Of a DNA stretch of 64,000 nucleotides, positions 24,946 to 32,874 are shown one piece after another. The stretch spans positions 42,250-106,249 of the forward strand of contig DASRAU010000031.1 in NCBI GenBank assembly GCA_035638075.1, in the 5' to 3' direction. Under the pieces are notes generated by a model. It made no database searches and was not told where the DNA came from. It was given only the letters and a program-made list of their open reading frames with translations. Numbering within the stretch: position 1 is the first letter of the stretch; every line of letters begins with the position of its first letter. The stretch comes from DASRAU01 sp035638075. Its GTDB lineage: Bacteria; Acidobacteriota; Polarisedimenticolia; Gp22-AA2. Position numbers and translations under genes: made by a program.

Positions 24946-27174
24946 GTGGCCTATCTTCTGACAGCCGGATCATCGCACCTGGCGCTACGCCGGCCGGCCG
25001 ACCTGGGCGTGAGACTCGAAGCCTGCGACACCGGCACGTGCGTGGGCTGGGTCATGCCCGCGGGCTACGGCTGGCATCGCGGCGTCCGTCCGGGGATGCG
25101 GGTGCTGTCGGTCGAAGAAAGGGCCGCATCCGGCCCGGCCGCGAGCCGGCGCATCATCGCCGGACGCTTCGAGTCGTCGCAAGGGACGGTGCTTTCCGCC
25201 GCCGTCGCCCCGGGAGCCTCGATCTCGATGCCGGCGGAAATCGCCATCGGCCTGATCGGACTGGCCTTCGCGCTGCTCGCCGCGGCGGTGCTGGTCCGGC
25301 GGCCGTTCTCCCCGGCGGCCCGGCTCTTCGCCGTGTTCGGGGGCCTGGCGGCGGTGGCGCTCGGCGTCGCCCCCGCGGCCGGCGTGCCGCATCCCGCCTG
25401 GGCGCTGATCGTGCAGTTCGTTTCGTGCCTGGCGCTGGCCGCCACGATGCCGGTGTTCGCCACCACCTTCGTCGGCAGCACGGACGAGCGCCGCAGGGCG
25501 ATGCGGACCCTGTTCCTGGCGGCCGCGGTCGTCCTGGCCGCCTATCTCGGCGCGCTGGCCTGGCGACCCGCTCTGTACACCACCGTGCGCGTGGCCTTCG
25601 GGCTCCTCCTGTCGATGTCGATCCTCGCCACCGTCGCGATCCTCGCGGTCCGCGCCGCCGGTTCGAGAGAGCGGGCCGGGGTCGCCGACTCGCGGCTGGC
25701 GCTCGCCGGCATCGCTTGCGGCTCGCTGCCGTTCGTCCTGCTGACCCTCATCCCGCTGACGCTCGGGTACAAAGAGCTGGTCCCGTGGTACGTCACGATC
25801 TGCCTCTGCGGGGTCATCCCCGCCACGTTCGCGTACGCGATCCTCCGGCATCATCTCCTCGGCATCCGCCGTCTGGTCCACCGCGGCATGGTCTACGGCC
25901 TCACCGCGTGCGTCCTGCTCGTCGTGGTCGCGCTCCTGGCGAACGCGGCGCGCGTGCTTCTGGGCGACGTGGATGCGTCGGCGGTCACGGTGGTGCTCGT
26001 CGTCGCCGGCGCCCTGCTGTTCGATCTGGCGCGGCGCGCCGTGCGCGGCCTGCTCGATCGGCTCGTCTACCGCGACCAGGTGGACTCGCAGGCGCTCCTC
26101 GCCGGCGTGCAGCAGAACCTGATGGGGAGCAATGGCGCCGAGAAGGTCGCCGAGGTCCTGGTCGGACGCCTGCGGCACGATCTCGAGCTCGAAGCGGCCG
26201 TCCTGTTCCTTGGAACCGATCGCGCCGACCTGCGCGTGGCCGCTTCGGCCGGCGGCCGCACCCGGGAGTGCATCGCCTTCGCCCAGCCGCGCCTGCCGTC
26301 GCTGGTGTTCGGCGAGGACGGCCTCGTCGACGTCTGGTGGGACCCGGATCGGCTGGTCGTGGCGCTGCTGCAGACCTCGAGCGACACGCTCGGCTATCTC
26401 GTCCTGGGACCGAAGGCGCAGGGGGAGGTCTTCGTCCACGAGGAGCGCCTGCTGATCGCGACCGTCGCGCCGATCCTGGCGCTGGCATTGCGCGAAGCCA
26501 CCTTGCTGTCCGAGCTGCGGGACGTGAGCCGGCAGCTCATCCACGCCCAGGAAACCGAGCGCACCCGCATCGCCAGCGATCTGCACGACGGGCCGCTGCA
26601 GAAGGCGATCCTCCTCGGCGGGCCCGGAGTCGGCGACCTGCGCGACCGCGACGGCGTGGCGCACGAGCTGGTGTCCGAGCTGCGCGAGCTGTGCGCCCGC
26701 CTGCGGCCGGCGATCCTCGACGACCTCGGCCTGGTTCCCGCCATCGACTGGCTGCTCGAGCAGGCGTCGCGGCAGTTCGCGGTGGTGCCGCGCCTGACGC
26801 TGTCGGGCCTGACCGAGGACGACCGTTTCGCGCCCGAGGCGGAGGTGGCCCTTTTCCGCGTCACCCAGGAGGCCATCACCAACGCCGTGAGGCACGGACA
26901 GGCGGGCGCCATCCTCGTGTCGCTCGCCAAGCGGGACGACAGCCTCGAGCTGCGCATCAGCGACGACGGCCGCGGGTTCGCCGACGCCGGCCGCGTGCCG
27001 CGCGGTCTCGGCATCCCCGGCATGCGTGAGCGCCTGCGCCAGATCGGTGGCGGCGTGACGATCCTGTCCGACAGCGGCCGCGGCACCGTCGTCACCGCCT
27101 TCATCCCGGCGCTGAACGAGGCGCGGACGTGCCCGGCCGGGGCGATTCCCAGCATGCGACGGAGCCCGGCATGA
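24946..27174 (+). CDS. ComP-like membrane sensor histidine kinase
   Basis: From GTG 24946 the protein has 742 residues, close to B. subtilis ComP. The layout is the same: an N-terminal membrane helix, an external PDZ-like stretch (AGYGWHRGVRPGMRVLSVEE, residues 39-58), about eight membrane helices (97-360), a GAF-like linker (380-520), HisKA_3 with QETERTRIASDLHDGPLQKA (His 547), and a HATPase_c domain (ALFRVTQEAITNAVRHG, SDDGRGFAD). The exact start is uncertain: no ATG or clear ribosome site is seen, and the frame extends back into the ComQ-like gene. It would sense the modified peptide and phosphorylate the regulator encoded 16 bases downstream. Confidence 0.85.
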   Translation: MAYLLTAGSSHLALRRPADLGVRLEACDTGTCVGWVMPAGYGWHRGVRPGMRVLSVEERAASGPAASRRIIAGRFESSQGTVLSAAVAPGASISMPAEIAIGLIGLAFALLAAAVLVRRPFSPAARLFAVFGGLAAVALGVAPAAGVPHPAWALIVQFVSCLALAATMPVFATTFVGSTDERRRAMRTLFLAAAVVLAAYLGALAWRPALYTTVRVAFGLLLSMSILATVAILAVRAAGSRERAGVADSRLALAGIACGSLPFVLLTLIPLTLGYKELVPWYVTICLCGVIPATFAYAILRHHLLGIRRLVHRGMVYGLTACVLLVVVALLANAARVLLGDVDASAVTVVLVVAGALLFDLARRAVRGLLDRLVYRDQVDSQALLAGVQQNLMGSNGAEKVAEVLVGRLRHDLELEAAVLFLGTDRADLRVAASAGGRTRECIAFAQPRLPSLVFGEDGLVDVWWDPDRLVVALLQTSSDTLGYLVLGPKAQGEVFVHEERLLIATVAPILALALREATLLSELRDVSRQLIHAQETERTRIASDLHDGPLQKAILLGGPGVGDLRDRDGVAHELVSELRELCARLRPAILDDLGLVPAIDWLLEQASRQFAVVPRLTLSGLTEDDRFAPEAEVALFRVTQEAITNAVRHGQAGAILVSLAKRDDSLELRISDDGRGFADAGRVPRGLGIPGMRERLRQIGGGVTILSDSGRGTVVTAFIPALNEARTCPAGAIPSMRRSPA

Positions 27175-27190
27175 GCTGGATCACGACGAG

Positions 27191-27835
27191 ATGAGCCAGG
27201 CGACCCGGATCCTGATCGTCGACGACCACCGCATGTTCCGCGAGGGGATCCGCACGCGGCTGGCGCGCCATCCGCGCTTCCGCGTCGTCGGCGAGGCCTC
27301 GAACGCGGAGGAGGCGCTGACGATCATGCGGGACGAGACTCCCGGCATCGTCGTGCTCGACATCCGGATGCCGCACGTCTCGGGCATCGAGCTGGCGCGG
27401 CGATTGCGCACCGACTGGCCCGACGTCAAGATCCTCGTGCTGAGCGGCTACGACTTCGACCAGTACGTGCGCGCCCTGGCGCGCATCGGCATCCACGGCT
27501 ACCTCCTGAAGGACTCGCCGCAGGAGGCGCTCGTGGACGCGCTCGACCAGATCGCCTCGGGCGGCGTGGTGCTGCCGCCGAAGATCGCCTCGAAGGTGAT
27601 GCGCACCTACTCGAGCGCCGCGTCGCGCGGCGAGGGGTTGTTCGACCTGACGGTGCGCGAGATCGAGATCCTCGAGTGCCTGCACGAGGGGATGCGCAAC
27701 GCCGCCATCGCCTCCGAGTTCGACCTGTCGATCCGCACCGTCGAGACCCACGTCAGCAGCATCATGTCGAAGCTCGACGCCCGGTCGCGCACCGAGGCGG
27801 TCCGCAAAGCCCTCGAGAGCGGCCTGATCCGCTGA
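27191..27835 (+). CDS. NarL/FixJ-family response regulator (ComA-like)
   Basis: The 214-residue protein has a receiver domain (ILIVDDHRMFREGIRTRL, acceptor Asp in VVLDIRMPHVSG, Lys in YLLKDS) and a LuxR-type DNA-binding domain at about 145-210 (LTVREIEILECLHEGM, then IRTVETHVSSIMSKLDARSR). It follows the ComP-like kinase by 16 bases, so it is the cognate regulator. ComA in Bacillus belongs to the same family. Targets cannot be predicted here. Downstream, 14 bases (GATCCGCTGAACCC) are directly duplicated around its stop codon. Confidence 0.93.
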   Translation: MSQATRILIVDDHRMFREGIRTRLARHPRFRVVGEASNAEEALTIMRDETPGIVVLDIRMPHVSGIELARRLRTDWPDVKILVLSGYDFDQYVRALARIGIHGYLLKDSPQEALVDALDQIASGGVVLPPKIASKVMRTYSSAASRGEGLFDLTVREIEILECLHEGMRNAAIASEFDLSIRTVETHVSSIMSKLDARSRTEAVRKALESGLIR

Positions 27836-27915
27836 ACCCTCCGATCCGCTGAACCCCCGGCGCGGTCCGTGTTTCCACGGATGCGCCCCGTTCCGCCAGG
27901 CCCTAGTTTTCCCCC

Positions 27916-28281
27916 GTGGCCACAGTGCTCATCGTCGATGACGAAAAGGAGATTCGCCGCCCGCTCGCCGAGTTCCTGCAGGGTCGCGGGCACCGCATCG
28001 TTGTCGGGCACAGCGGGGCGGAGGCGCTCGCCCTGGCCGGCCGGCGCCGCTTCGACGCGGTGCTCCTCGACATCCTGATGCCCGGCATGGACGGCATCGA
28101 GGCGCTGCGACGGCTGAAGAAAGCGGATCCGAGCGTGCTCGTCATCATGATCAGCGGAGCGACCGATGAGGCGGCCGCCGCCGAGGCGCTCGCTCTCGGC
28201 GCCTTCGACTACATCCGCAAGCCGTTCGACTTCCACGACCTGGAGCGGGTGCTCGCGACGGGCCTGGCGATGCGCGGCTGA
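27916..28281 (+). CDS. Stand-alone receiver-domain protein
   Basis: This 121-residue protein is a single receiver domain: VLIVDDEKEIRRPLAEF, acceptor Asp in AVLLDILMPGMDGIEAL, switch residue in VIMISGATDE, and Lys in YIRKPFDF. With no output domain it may act as a phosphorelay intermediate or by protein binding, plausibly with the kinase or EAL protein beside it. It starts at GTG, six bases after TAGTTT (27904-27909), with no ribosome site, suggesting a leaderless transcript. Confidence 0.9.
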   Translation: MATVLIVDDEKEIRRPLAEFLQGRGHRIVVGHSGAEALALAGRRRFDAVLLDILMPGMDGIEALRRLKKADPSVLVIMISGATDEAAAAEALALGAFDYIRKPFDFHDLERVLATGLAMRG

Positions 28282-28308
28282 CGGGAGATTCGCAGCGGAG
28301 GAGCCCCG

Positions 28309-29064
28309 ATGACGGAATCCGATTCAACGACCCCCGGCGCGACGGCCGGCGGAATTCCTTCGGCCGACGAGCTGTACATCGCGTTCCAGCCGATCGTCAA
28401 CTTCGAGCGCCGCGACGTCTTCGGCTACGAGGCGCTGCTGCGTTGCAGGACTCCGACGCCCCGGCACGCCGTCGAATTGATCAACGACGCGATCGCCGCG
28501 GGCGGGATGGGGCAGATGGGCCGGCACCTGCGTGCCCTCGCCGTCCGCGGTTGTCCCCGAACCGCGCTCTTCCTGAACCTGCATCCGTCCGAGTTCAACG
28601 AGGGCTGGCTCGTCCGCCCCGACGATGCGATGTTCTTCCACGACGAGCCGGTCTACCTGGAGATCACCGAGTCGGTCCCGCTCAGCCACTTCAAGTACTG
28701 CCACGGGCTGCTCAAGGAGATCCGCGGCCGCGGGATCTCGCTGGCCATCGACGATCTCGGCGCCGGCTACTCGAACCTGAAATACATCGCCGACCTGGCG
28801 CCCGAAGTCGTCAAGCTCGACCGCCAGCTCATCGCCAACCTTCGGGGCGAGAGCCGGCTGCAGAAACTGGTGGCCGCCCTCGTGAAGCTGTGCGACGGCA
28901 TGAACGCCAAGATCGTGGCGGAAGGGATCGAAACCCCCGAGGAGCTGACCGCCGTCATCGACACCGGCGCCCACTACGGCCAGGGCTTCCTCTTCGCGCG
29001 TCCCGCGTTCCCCGCTCCCGCCATCGTCTGGCCAATGCAGGGTCTGCGTTCGCGGAAGGGCTGA
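28309..29064 (+). CDS. EAL-domain cyclic di-GMP phosphodiesterase
   Basis: The 251-residue protein is a single EAL domain that should hydrolyse c-di-GMP to pGpG. The catalytic set looks complete: GYEALLR near residue 44 (EALLR), the Asn in LNLHPSEF, EITES, AIDDLGAGYSN (the two metal Asp), the Lys in VVKLDRQL, AEGIET, and the Gln in GQGFLFARP. No sensor or membrane part is attached, so input may come from the stand-alone receiver encoded just upstream. The ATG has GGAGGAG upstream. Confidence 0.92.
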   Translation: MTESDSTTPGATAGGIPSADELYIAFQPIVNFERRDVFGYEALLRCRTPTPRHAVELINDAIAAGGMGQMGRHLRALAVRGCPRTALFLNLHPSEFNEGWLVRPDDAMFFHDEPVYLEITESVPLSHFKYCHGLLKEIRGRGISLAIDDLGAGYSNLKYIADLAPEVVKLDRQLIANLRGESRLQKLVAALVKLCDGMNAKIVAEGIETPEELTAVIDTGAHYGQGFLFARPAFPAPAIVWPMQGLRSRKG

Positions 29065-29079
29065 CCGGCCCGGCGGCGG

Positions 29080-29334
29080 CTACGGCGAAAACCTGATTCC
29101 GTTGACCATGAGGCGGACGACCACGAAGACCAGGGCGGCCGCGGCCGCGTCCGCCCATCCCAGCTCGAAGCGAGTCCCGCAGCCGAAGTCGAGCGCCTCG
29201 GTGCCGCGGACGTGTTCGCGGAGGGCCGCCGGCAGGTCGCGGAAGGCGAGCCAGTAGGTCCCGGGGAACTCGAGCCCCGCGTAGGCCTTCGCGCGGGCGT
29301 TGTCGTCATAGGCATTCTGGAAGACCGGGTCCAT
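29080..29334 (-). pseudogene. Truncated methyltransferase remnant
   Basis: From ATG 29334 the frame reads FQNAYDDNARAKAYAGLEFP and TYWLAFRDLP, then ALDFGCGT, which is the N-terminus and first SAM-binding motif of a class I methyltransferase. Right after that motif the sequence changes to ADAAAAALVFVVVRLMVNG and stops, so the rest of the catalytic domain is missing. At 84 residues it cannot be an active methyltransferase. It looks like a deletion remnant, or a small membrane protein made by fusion. Confidence 0.55.
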
Positions 29335-29401
29335 CGCTGGCCGGATCTTACGTCCGGTGTGGTAGTTTTCCGGTTGGCGTGCGGACGCCGTTCCGGTGGC
29401 C

Positions 29402-29860
29402 ATGACACCTCCCCCTTCTGTTGACGCGATGGATGCGCCGAGCGCCGAAGACATGCTGCCGGGCGGCACGGAGCGGCTCGTCCGGCTGGTTCTGGGGGAC
29501 GAGATGGCCGACCACCTCAACCGCAAGCATCCGGGCCGCATCAACGTCTACGCCGACGCCGTGCGGTTCATGATTCAGACGCTCCACGCCATGGGGGCGG
29601 TCGACGGGAAGCACGGGCTGCCCGTTGAGTTCCCGGCAGACCTGATGGGGCTGAAGCCGGTGGAGAACCGGCTGCTCCTCGAGGGCCTCGTGGCCTCCGG
29701 CCGCTTCGTCCGCGTCGGTGCGGCGGCCGGCGCCGAGCCGGCCGGGCGCGTCGAGCCGGGGGTCGGAGCCGCGCTGGGAGTCCGCTCCCAGCCCGAGGGC
29801 TACCGCCTGACCAAAGCGATGTTCCTGGCGATCGTCCCGGGCTCCGGCCAGACGCAGTAG
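29402..29860 (+). CDS. Hypothetical protein, 152 aa
   Basis: I do not recognise this protein. The centre (residues about 20-65) is well-formed coding sequence: LPGGTERLVRLVLGDEMADHLNRKH and VYADAVRFMIQTLHAMGAVDG, likely helical. A Gly/Ala-rich section (about 100-130) follows, then YRLTKAMFLAIVPG. There is no signal peptide or membrane helix. GTG at 29396 is an alternative start two codons earlier. A TAGTTTTCC block lies about 30 bases upstream. The stop is five bases before the patatin gene, so the two may be cotranscribed. Confidence 0.55.
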   Translation: MTPPPSVDAMDAPSAEDMLPGGTERLVRLVLGDEMADHLNRKHPGRINVYADAVRFMIQTLHAMGAVDGKHGLPVEFPADLMGLKPVENRLLLEGLVASGRFVRVGAAAGAEPAGRVEPGVGAALGVRSQPEGYRLTKAMFLAIVPGSGQTQ

Positions 29861-29865
29861 GCGGC

Positions 29866-31347
29866 TTGCCCACTCACCCGCGTCGTTTCCGGTTTCCGAT
29901 CGTGGCCGCGGTGCTCGTCGTGGCCGCGATGGTCTGGCTGCGCCTGGGGCGGGCGGAGCGGCCGGTGAATCCGCCGCTGCTGCAGTACAAGGCGAGCGAG
30001 GCGCACCAGTTCGAAAGGCTGGAGCTGAAGCGCGGCGCGCACGAAGACCTGGTCATCCTGGCGTTCTCCGGCGGCGGGACACGGGCGGCGGCGTTCGCCT
30101 ACGGCGCCCTCGAGACGCTGCGGCGCATCCAGATGATCCAGGACGGCAAGCCGGTCCGCATGCTCGACGAGGTGGACCTGATCACCGGCGTGTCGGGGGG
30201 CAGCTTCACCGCCCTCGCCTACCGGCTCTATGGCGACGCGCTTTTCGATGAATACGAAAAGCGCTTCCTGCGGCGCGACGTGCAGGGGATGCTCGTGCGC
30301 CGGGCTCTCAACCCCACGCACTGGCCGGCGCTCGTCTCGCCCGGAGGGGGACGCTCCGAGATGGCGGCGGACCTGTACGACGAGCTGCTGTTCCAGGGGA
30401 AGACCTTCGCCGACCTCGAGGCGACCGACGGGCCGGCGGTGGCGGTGAGCGCGACGGACCTGTCGAGCGGCTCGCGCGTCGCCTTCATCCCGCAGAACTT
30501 CGACGTCATGTGCGCCGACCTGGGCGCGTTCCGGCTGGCGCGCGCCGCCGCGGCGTCGTCGGCGGTGCCGGTCGTCCTGTCGCCGCTCACCATCGACAAC
30601 TATGGCGGTCGCTGCGGGTACCAGGAGCCGTCCTGGCTGAAGCAGTTCACGCAAGCCTCCCGGCCGCCCCGCCCCGCCGGCCGGATCCTGAAGCGCCTGC
30701 AGGAATTGCGCGAGCTGGACGACGCCAGGGAAGACCGCTACTTCCATCTCGTGGATGGCGGCGTGTCCGACAACCTGGGGCTGCGCGGCGTCCTCGACTA
30801 TCTCGAGACCTTCGAGGCGCTGCGGATGAGCGGCCAGCCCACGCCGCTGGACCACGTCCGCCGCATCATCATCTTCGTCGTCAACTCGGTCTCCTCCCCT
30901 GCGACCGCCATGAACGAGACGGTCGACCCGCCGGGCACGCTGCAGATCCTCGAGAAGTCGGCCGGGGTGCCGATCGACCGCTACGCCAGCGAGTCGGTGG
31001 AGCTGCTCAAGGACATCGACGCGCGCTGGGACGCCCTGCGCGAGATTCGCGCCAAGGCGGTGCGGGGCGGGGTGGTGAGCAAGCTGGGCTACATCGAGAA
31101 CGCCCCCGAGGCCGAAATCCACGCCATCGAGGTCTCGTTCCAGGCGCTGAAGGACGAGAAGGAGCGCCGCGCTCTCAACGAGCTGCCGACGACCTTCCAC
31201 CTGCCCGACGAGGCCATCGACCGACTGCGCGCCGCGGCCGCGAAGATCATCCTCGATTCGCCGGACCTGCGGGAAGTGCTGCGCCAGGAGGCCGCGATCG
31301 TCGCCGACCCGCCGTTCGCCGAGGCGGAGCGACGCCCGGAGCACTGA
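29866..31347 (+). CDS. Patatin-like phospholipase, membrane-anchored
   Basis: This 493-residue lipid acyl hydrolase has an N-terminal membrane anchor (FPIVAAVLVVAAMVWL, residues about 10-25) and a patatin catalytic domain: oxyanion loop FSGGGTRAAAFAYGAL near residue 67, the nucleophile GVSGGSFTA (GxSxG) near residue 109, and the catalytic Asp in VDGGVSDNLGLRG near residue 300. Longer than soluble bacterial patatins, it has a C-terminal helical extension of about 150 residues. It starts with TTG, five bases after the preceding gene. An 11-bp hairpin follows downstream. Confidence 0.9.
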   Translation: MPTHPRRFRFPIVAAVLVVAAMVWLRLGRAERPVNPPLLQYKASEAHQFERLELKRGAHEDLVILAFSGGGTRAAAFAYGALETLRRIQMIQDGKPVRMLDEVDLITGVSGGSFTALAYRLYGDALFDEYEKRFLRRDVQGMLVRRALNPTHWPALVSPGGGRSEMAADLYDELLFQGKTFADLEATDGPAVAVSATDLSSGSRVAFIPQNFDVMCADLGAFRLARAAAASSAVPVVLSPLTIDNYGGRCGYQEPSWLKQFTQASRPPRPAGRILKRLQELRELDDAREDRYFHLVDGGVSDNLGLRGVLDYLETFEALRMSGQPTPLDHVRRIIIFVVNSVSSPATAMNETVDPPGTLQILEKSAGVPIDRYASESVELLKDIDARWDALREIRAKAVRGGVVSKLGYIENAPEAEIHAIEVSFQALKDEKERRALNELPTTFHLPDEAIDRLRAAAAKIILDSPDLREVLRQEAAIVADPPFAEAERRPEH

Positions 31348-31434
31348 TCCATCCGGAAGCCGCCGGGGCGCTGGTTTCCCGAAACGGTGCGCCAGATCCG
31401 GAGCGGCCGGACCACCCATCTCATCGGCGCAGGT

Positions 31435-31460
31435 GGGGCCGGCGCCGGAGCGCCGGCCCC
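31435..31460. terminator. Hairpin between convergent genes
   Basis: GGGGCCGGCGC and GCGCCGGCCCC form a perfect 11-bp stem with loop CGGA. It lies between the ends of the patatin gene (+) and the Cys-rich gene (-), where a shared bidirectional terminator is expected. T-rich tails are weak on both strands. Confidence 0.5.
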
Positions 31461-31472
31461 GCTTCGTTCAGG

Positions 31473-31739
31473 TCAATTGCACGTCAGAGCCCTGCAGCCG
31501 ACGGAGCACCCATTGATGATGGGGCCCTGGAACTCGGCGTGGGTGCACGCCGTGGTGGCCATGATGCCGTCATCCCCGCAGCCGGGGGTCACACAGGTTG
31601 TGTGCGGACAGTCGTGTGGACAATGACCGCCACCGGCGCAGGCATCGTCGACGGTGCCGAAGTGGGCCGGGATGAGGAGCACGCACGCCGCTATGGCGAT
31701 GCTCACTGCCAGCAGACGCAACGCTTTCTTCAATGACAT
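31473..31739 (-). CDS. Small secreted Cys-rich protein
   Basis: This 88-residue protein has a clear signal peptide (MSLKKALRLLAVSIAIAACV) and a mature part of about 60 residues with nine cysteines (DDACAGGGHCPHDCP, TTCVTPGCGDD, NGCSVGCRALTCN), so it is probably disulphide-bonded or metal-binding outside the cell. I do not recognise a family. GGGAGGG stands 8 bases before the ATG at 31739 but abuts the ATG at 31745, so the inner start is more likely. Confidence 0.7.
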   Translation of the reverse strand: MSLKKALRLLAVSIAIAACVLLIPAHFGTVDDACAGGGHCPHDCPHTTCVTPGCGDDGIMATTACTHAEFQGPIINGCSVGCRALTCN

Positions 31740-31927
31740 GGACATACCCTCCCGCGGTCGGCCTTGGTTGGTTCACTCCGGGAGCGGGCCGAGAGGCGTT
31801 CCCGGCGTGACGGTGCGGCGACGAGTGCCGCGACCGTACTCCCCGGAAACGGCCGGGTCAATGAAGCAGACTTGCAGAGGGATCGAAAGCGGACATTCCC
31901 GAACGGACGCTGCAGCCTCGCGGGGGC

Positions 31928-32716
31928 CTACGGTTTCGCCGGCTCCTCTTTCTGCAGCGCGTCGAGGCGCTTGCGTGCGTAGTCGTTGGCAGGATCGACG
32001 GAGAGGGCGCGCTGCATCGCCTCGATCGCCTTCGGCTTGTTCCCCGCCTTGGCGTAGAAGTCGCCGAGGCCCGACTGAGCGAAGGTGTCCTCCGGGTGCA
32101 GCTCGGCGTTGAGCTCGGCGGCCTTGATCGCGTCGGCCGGCTTGTTGTCGCGCATGAGGCGCTCCGCCAGCATGTTGAGCGAGACGGGCCCGAAGTCGTA
32201 CTGCGCCCCGCCGTAGTACTTCTTGCGCAGCGCGCGGTACTCGTCGAGCGCCGCGTCGATCCCCTTCTCGTTCGTGGTGCGCGTCAGGATGGTCTGGAGC
32301 TGCTCCGGACGGGTGAGGCCGTGATGGCAGGTGACGCAGTTGATCTGCATCCGCTCGGTGCGGCCGAGGTCGGCCTTGGCGATGTACTTCTTGTTGATGG
32401 TATCGGCCATGCGGATCATGTCGCGCGCCGCCCGCTTCGTGGTCTTCTCGTCGCTGACGAAGTCGAAGGTGGACAGCGGCTTCCCGTCCTCGCCGACATG
32501 GCAGTACGCGCAGCGGACGCCGAGCGCCCCGGCGAACATCCGCATCACCCCGACCAGCTCCCCCTTCTTGATGTCCTTCGGCAGGACCTTGAGGTTCTTG
32601 AACGTGTCCGGGATCTCCGGGGCAGGCGCTGCCAGCGCCGGAGAAAAAAACGCCGCCAGCAGCACTCCGACGATTGCGCCCCCGGCCGGCCTTCGCCCCG
32701 CGCTCACCATGGTCAT
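31928..32716 (-). CDS. Reaction-centre-type c cytochrome with TPRs
   Basis: This 262-residue exported cytochrome has a signal peptide (about 1-32), then two haem c motifs, CAYCH near residue 68 and CVTCH near residue 127, spaced as in the reaction-centre cytochrome subunit family widespread in non-phototrophic Acidobacteriota. The C-terminal third (about 165-262) holds two or three TPR-like repeats (ADAIKAAELNAELHPED, KAIEAMQRALSVDPAN). It presumably carries electrons in the periplasm. The ATG at 32716 has GGAGG five bases upstream. Its gene is divergent from the sensor kinase gene at 32875. Confidence 0.85.
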   Translation of the reverse strand: MTMVSAGRRPAGGAIVGVLLAAFFSPALAAPAPEIPDTFKNLKVLPKDIKKGELVGVMRMFAGALGVRCAYCHVGEDGKPLSTFDFVSDEKTTKRAARDMIRMADTINKKYIAKADLGRTERMQINCVTCHHGLTRPEQLQTILTRTTNEKGIDAALDEYRALRKKYYGGAQYDFGPVSLNMLAERLMRDNKPADAIKAAELNAELHPEDTFAQSGLGDFYAKAGNKPKAIEAMQRALSVDPANDYARKRLDALQKEEPAKP

Positions 32717-32874
32717 GACGTCCTCCGCACGCTCGGACCACCGCACGCTGTGGCTGGACGTTAGCCGCTGAAGGCGGCGGGTGGAGGCAAGGATTCGGTG
32801 CGGGATTTGTCAGGGTTTCGTCAACTCGCACGGGCGCCTCACGGCGCGGACGGGGGGTGCGTTAGAGTCGGAGC

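Noticed and set aside
27827..27856. Direct duplication of GATCCGCTGAACCC around the stop of the ComA-like gene, considered as an att or insertion target site
   Set aside because: The copies are adjacent with nothing between them, so simple slippage explains them; no mobile element is nearby.
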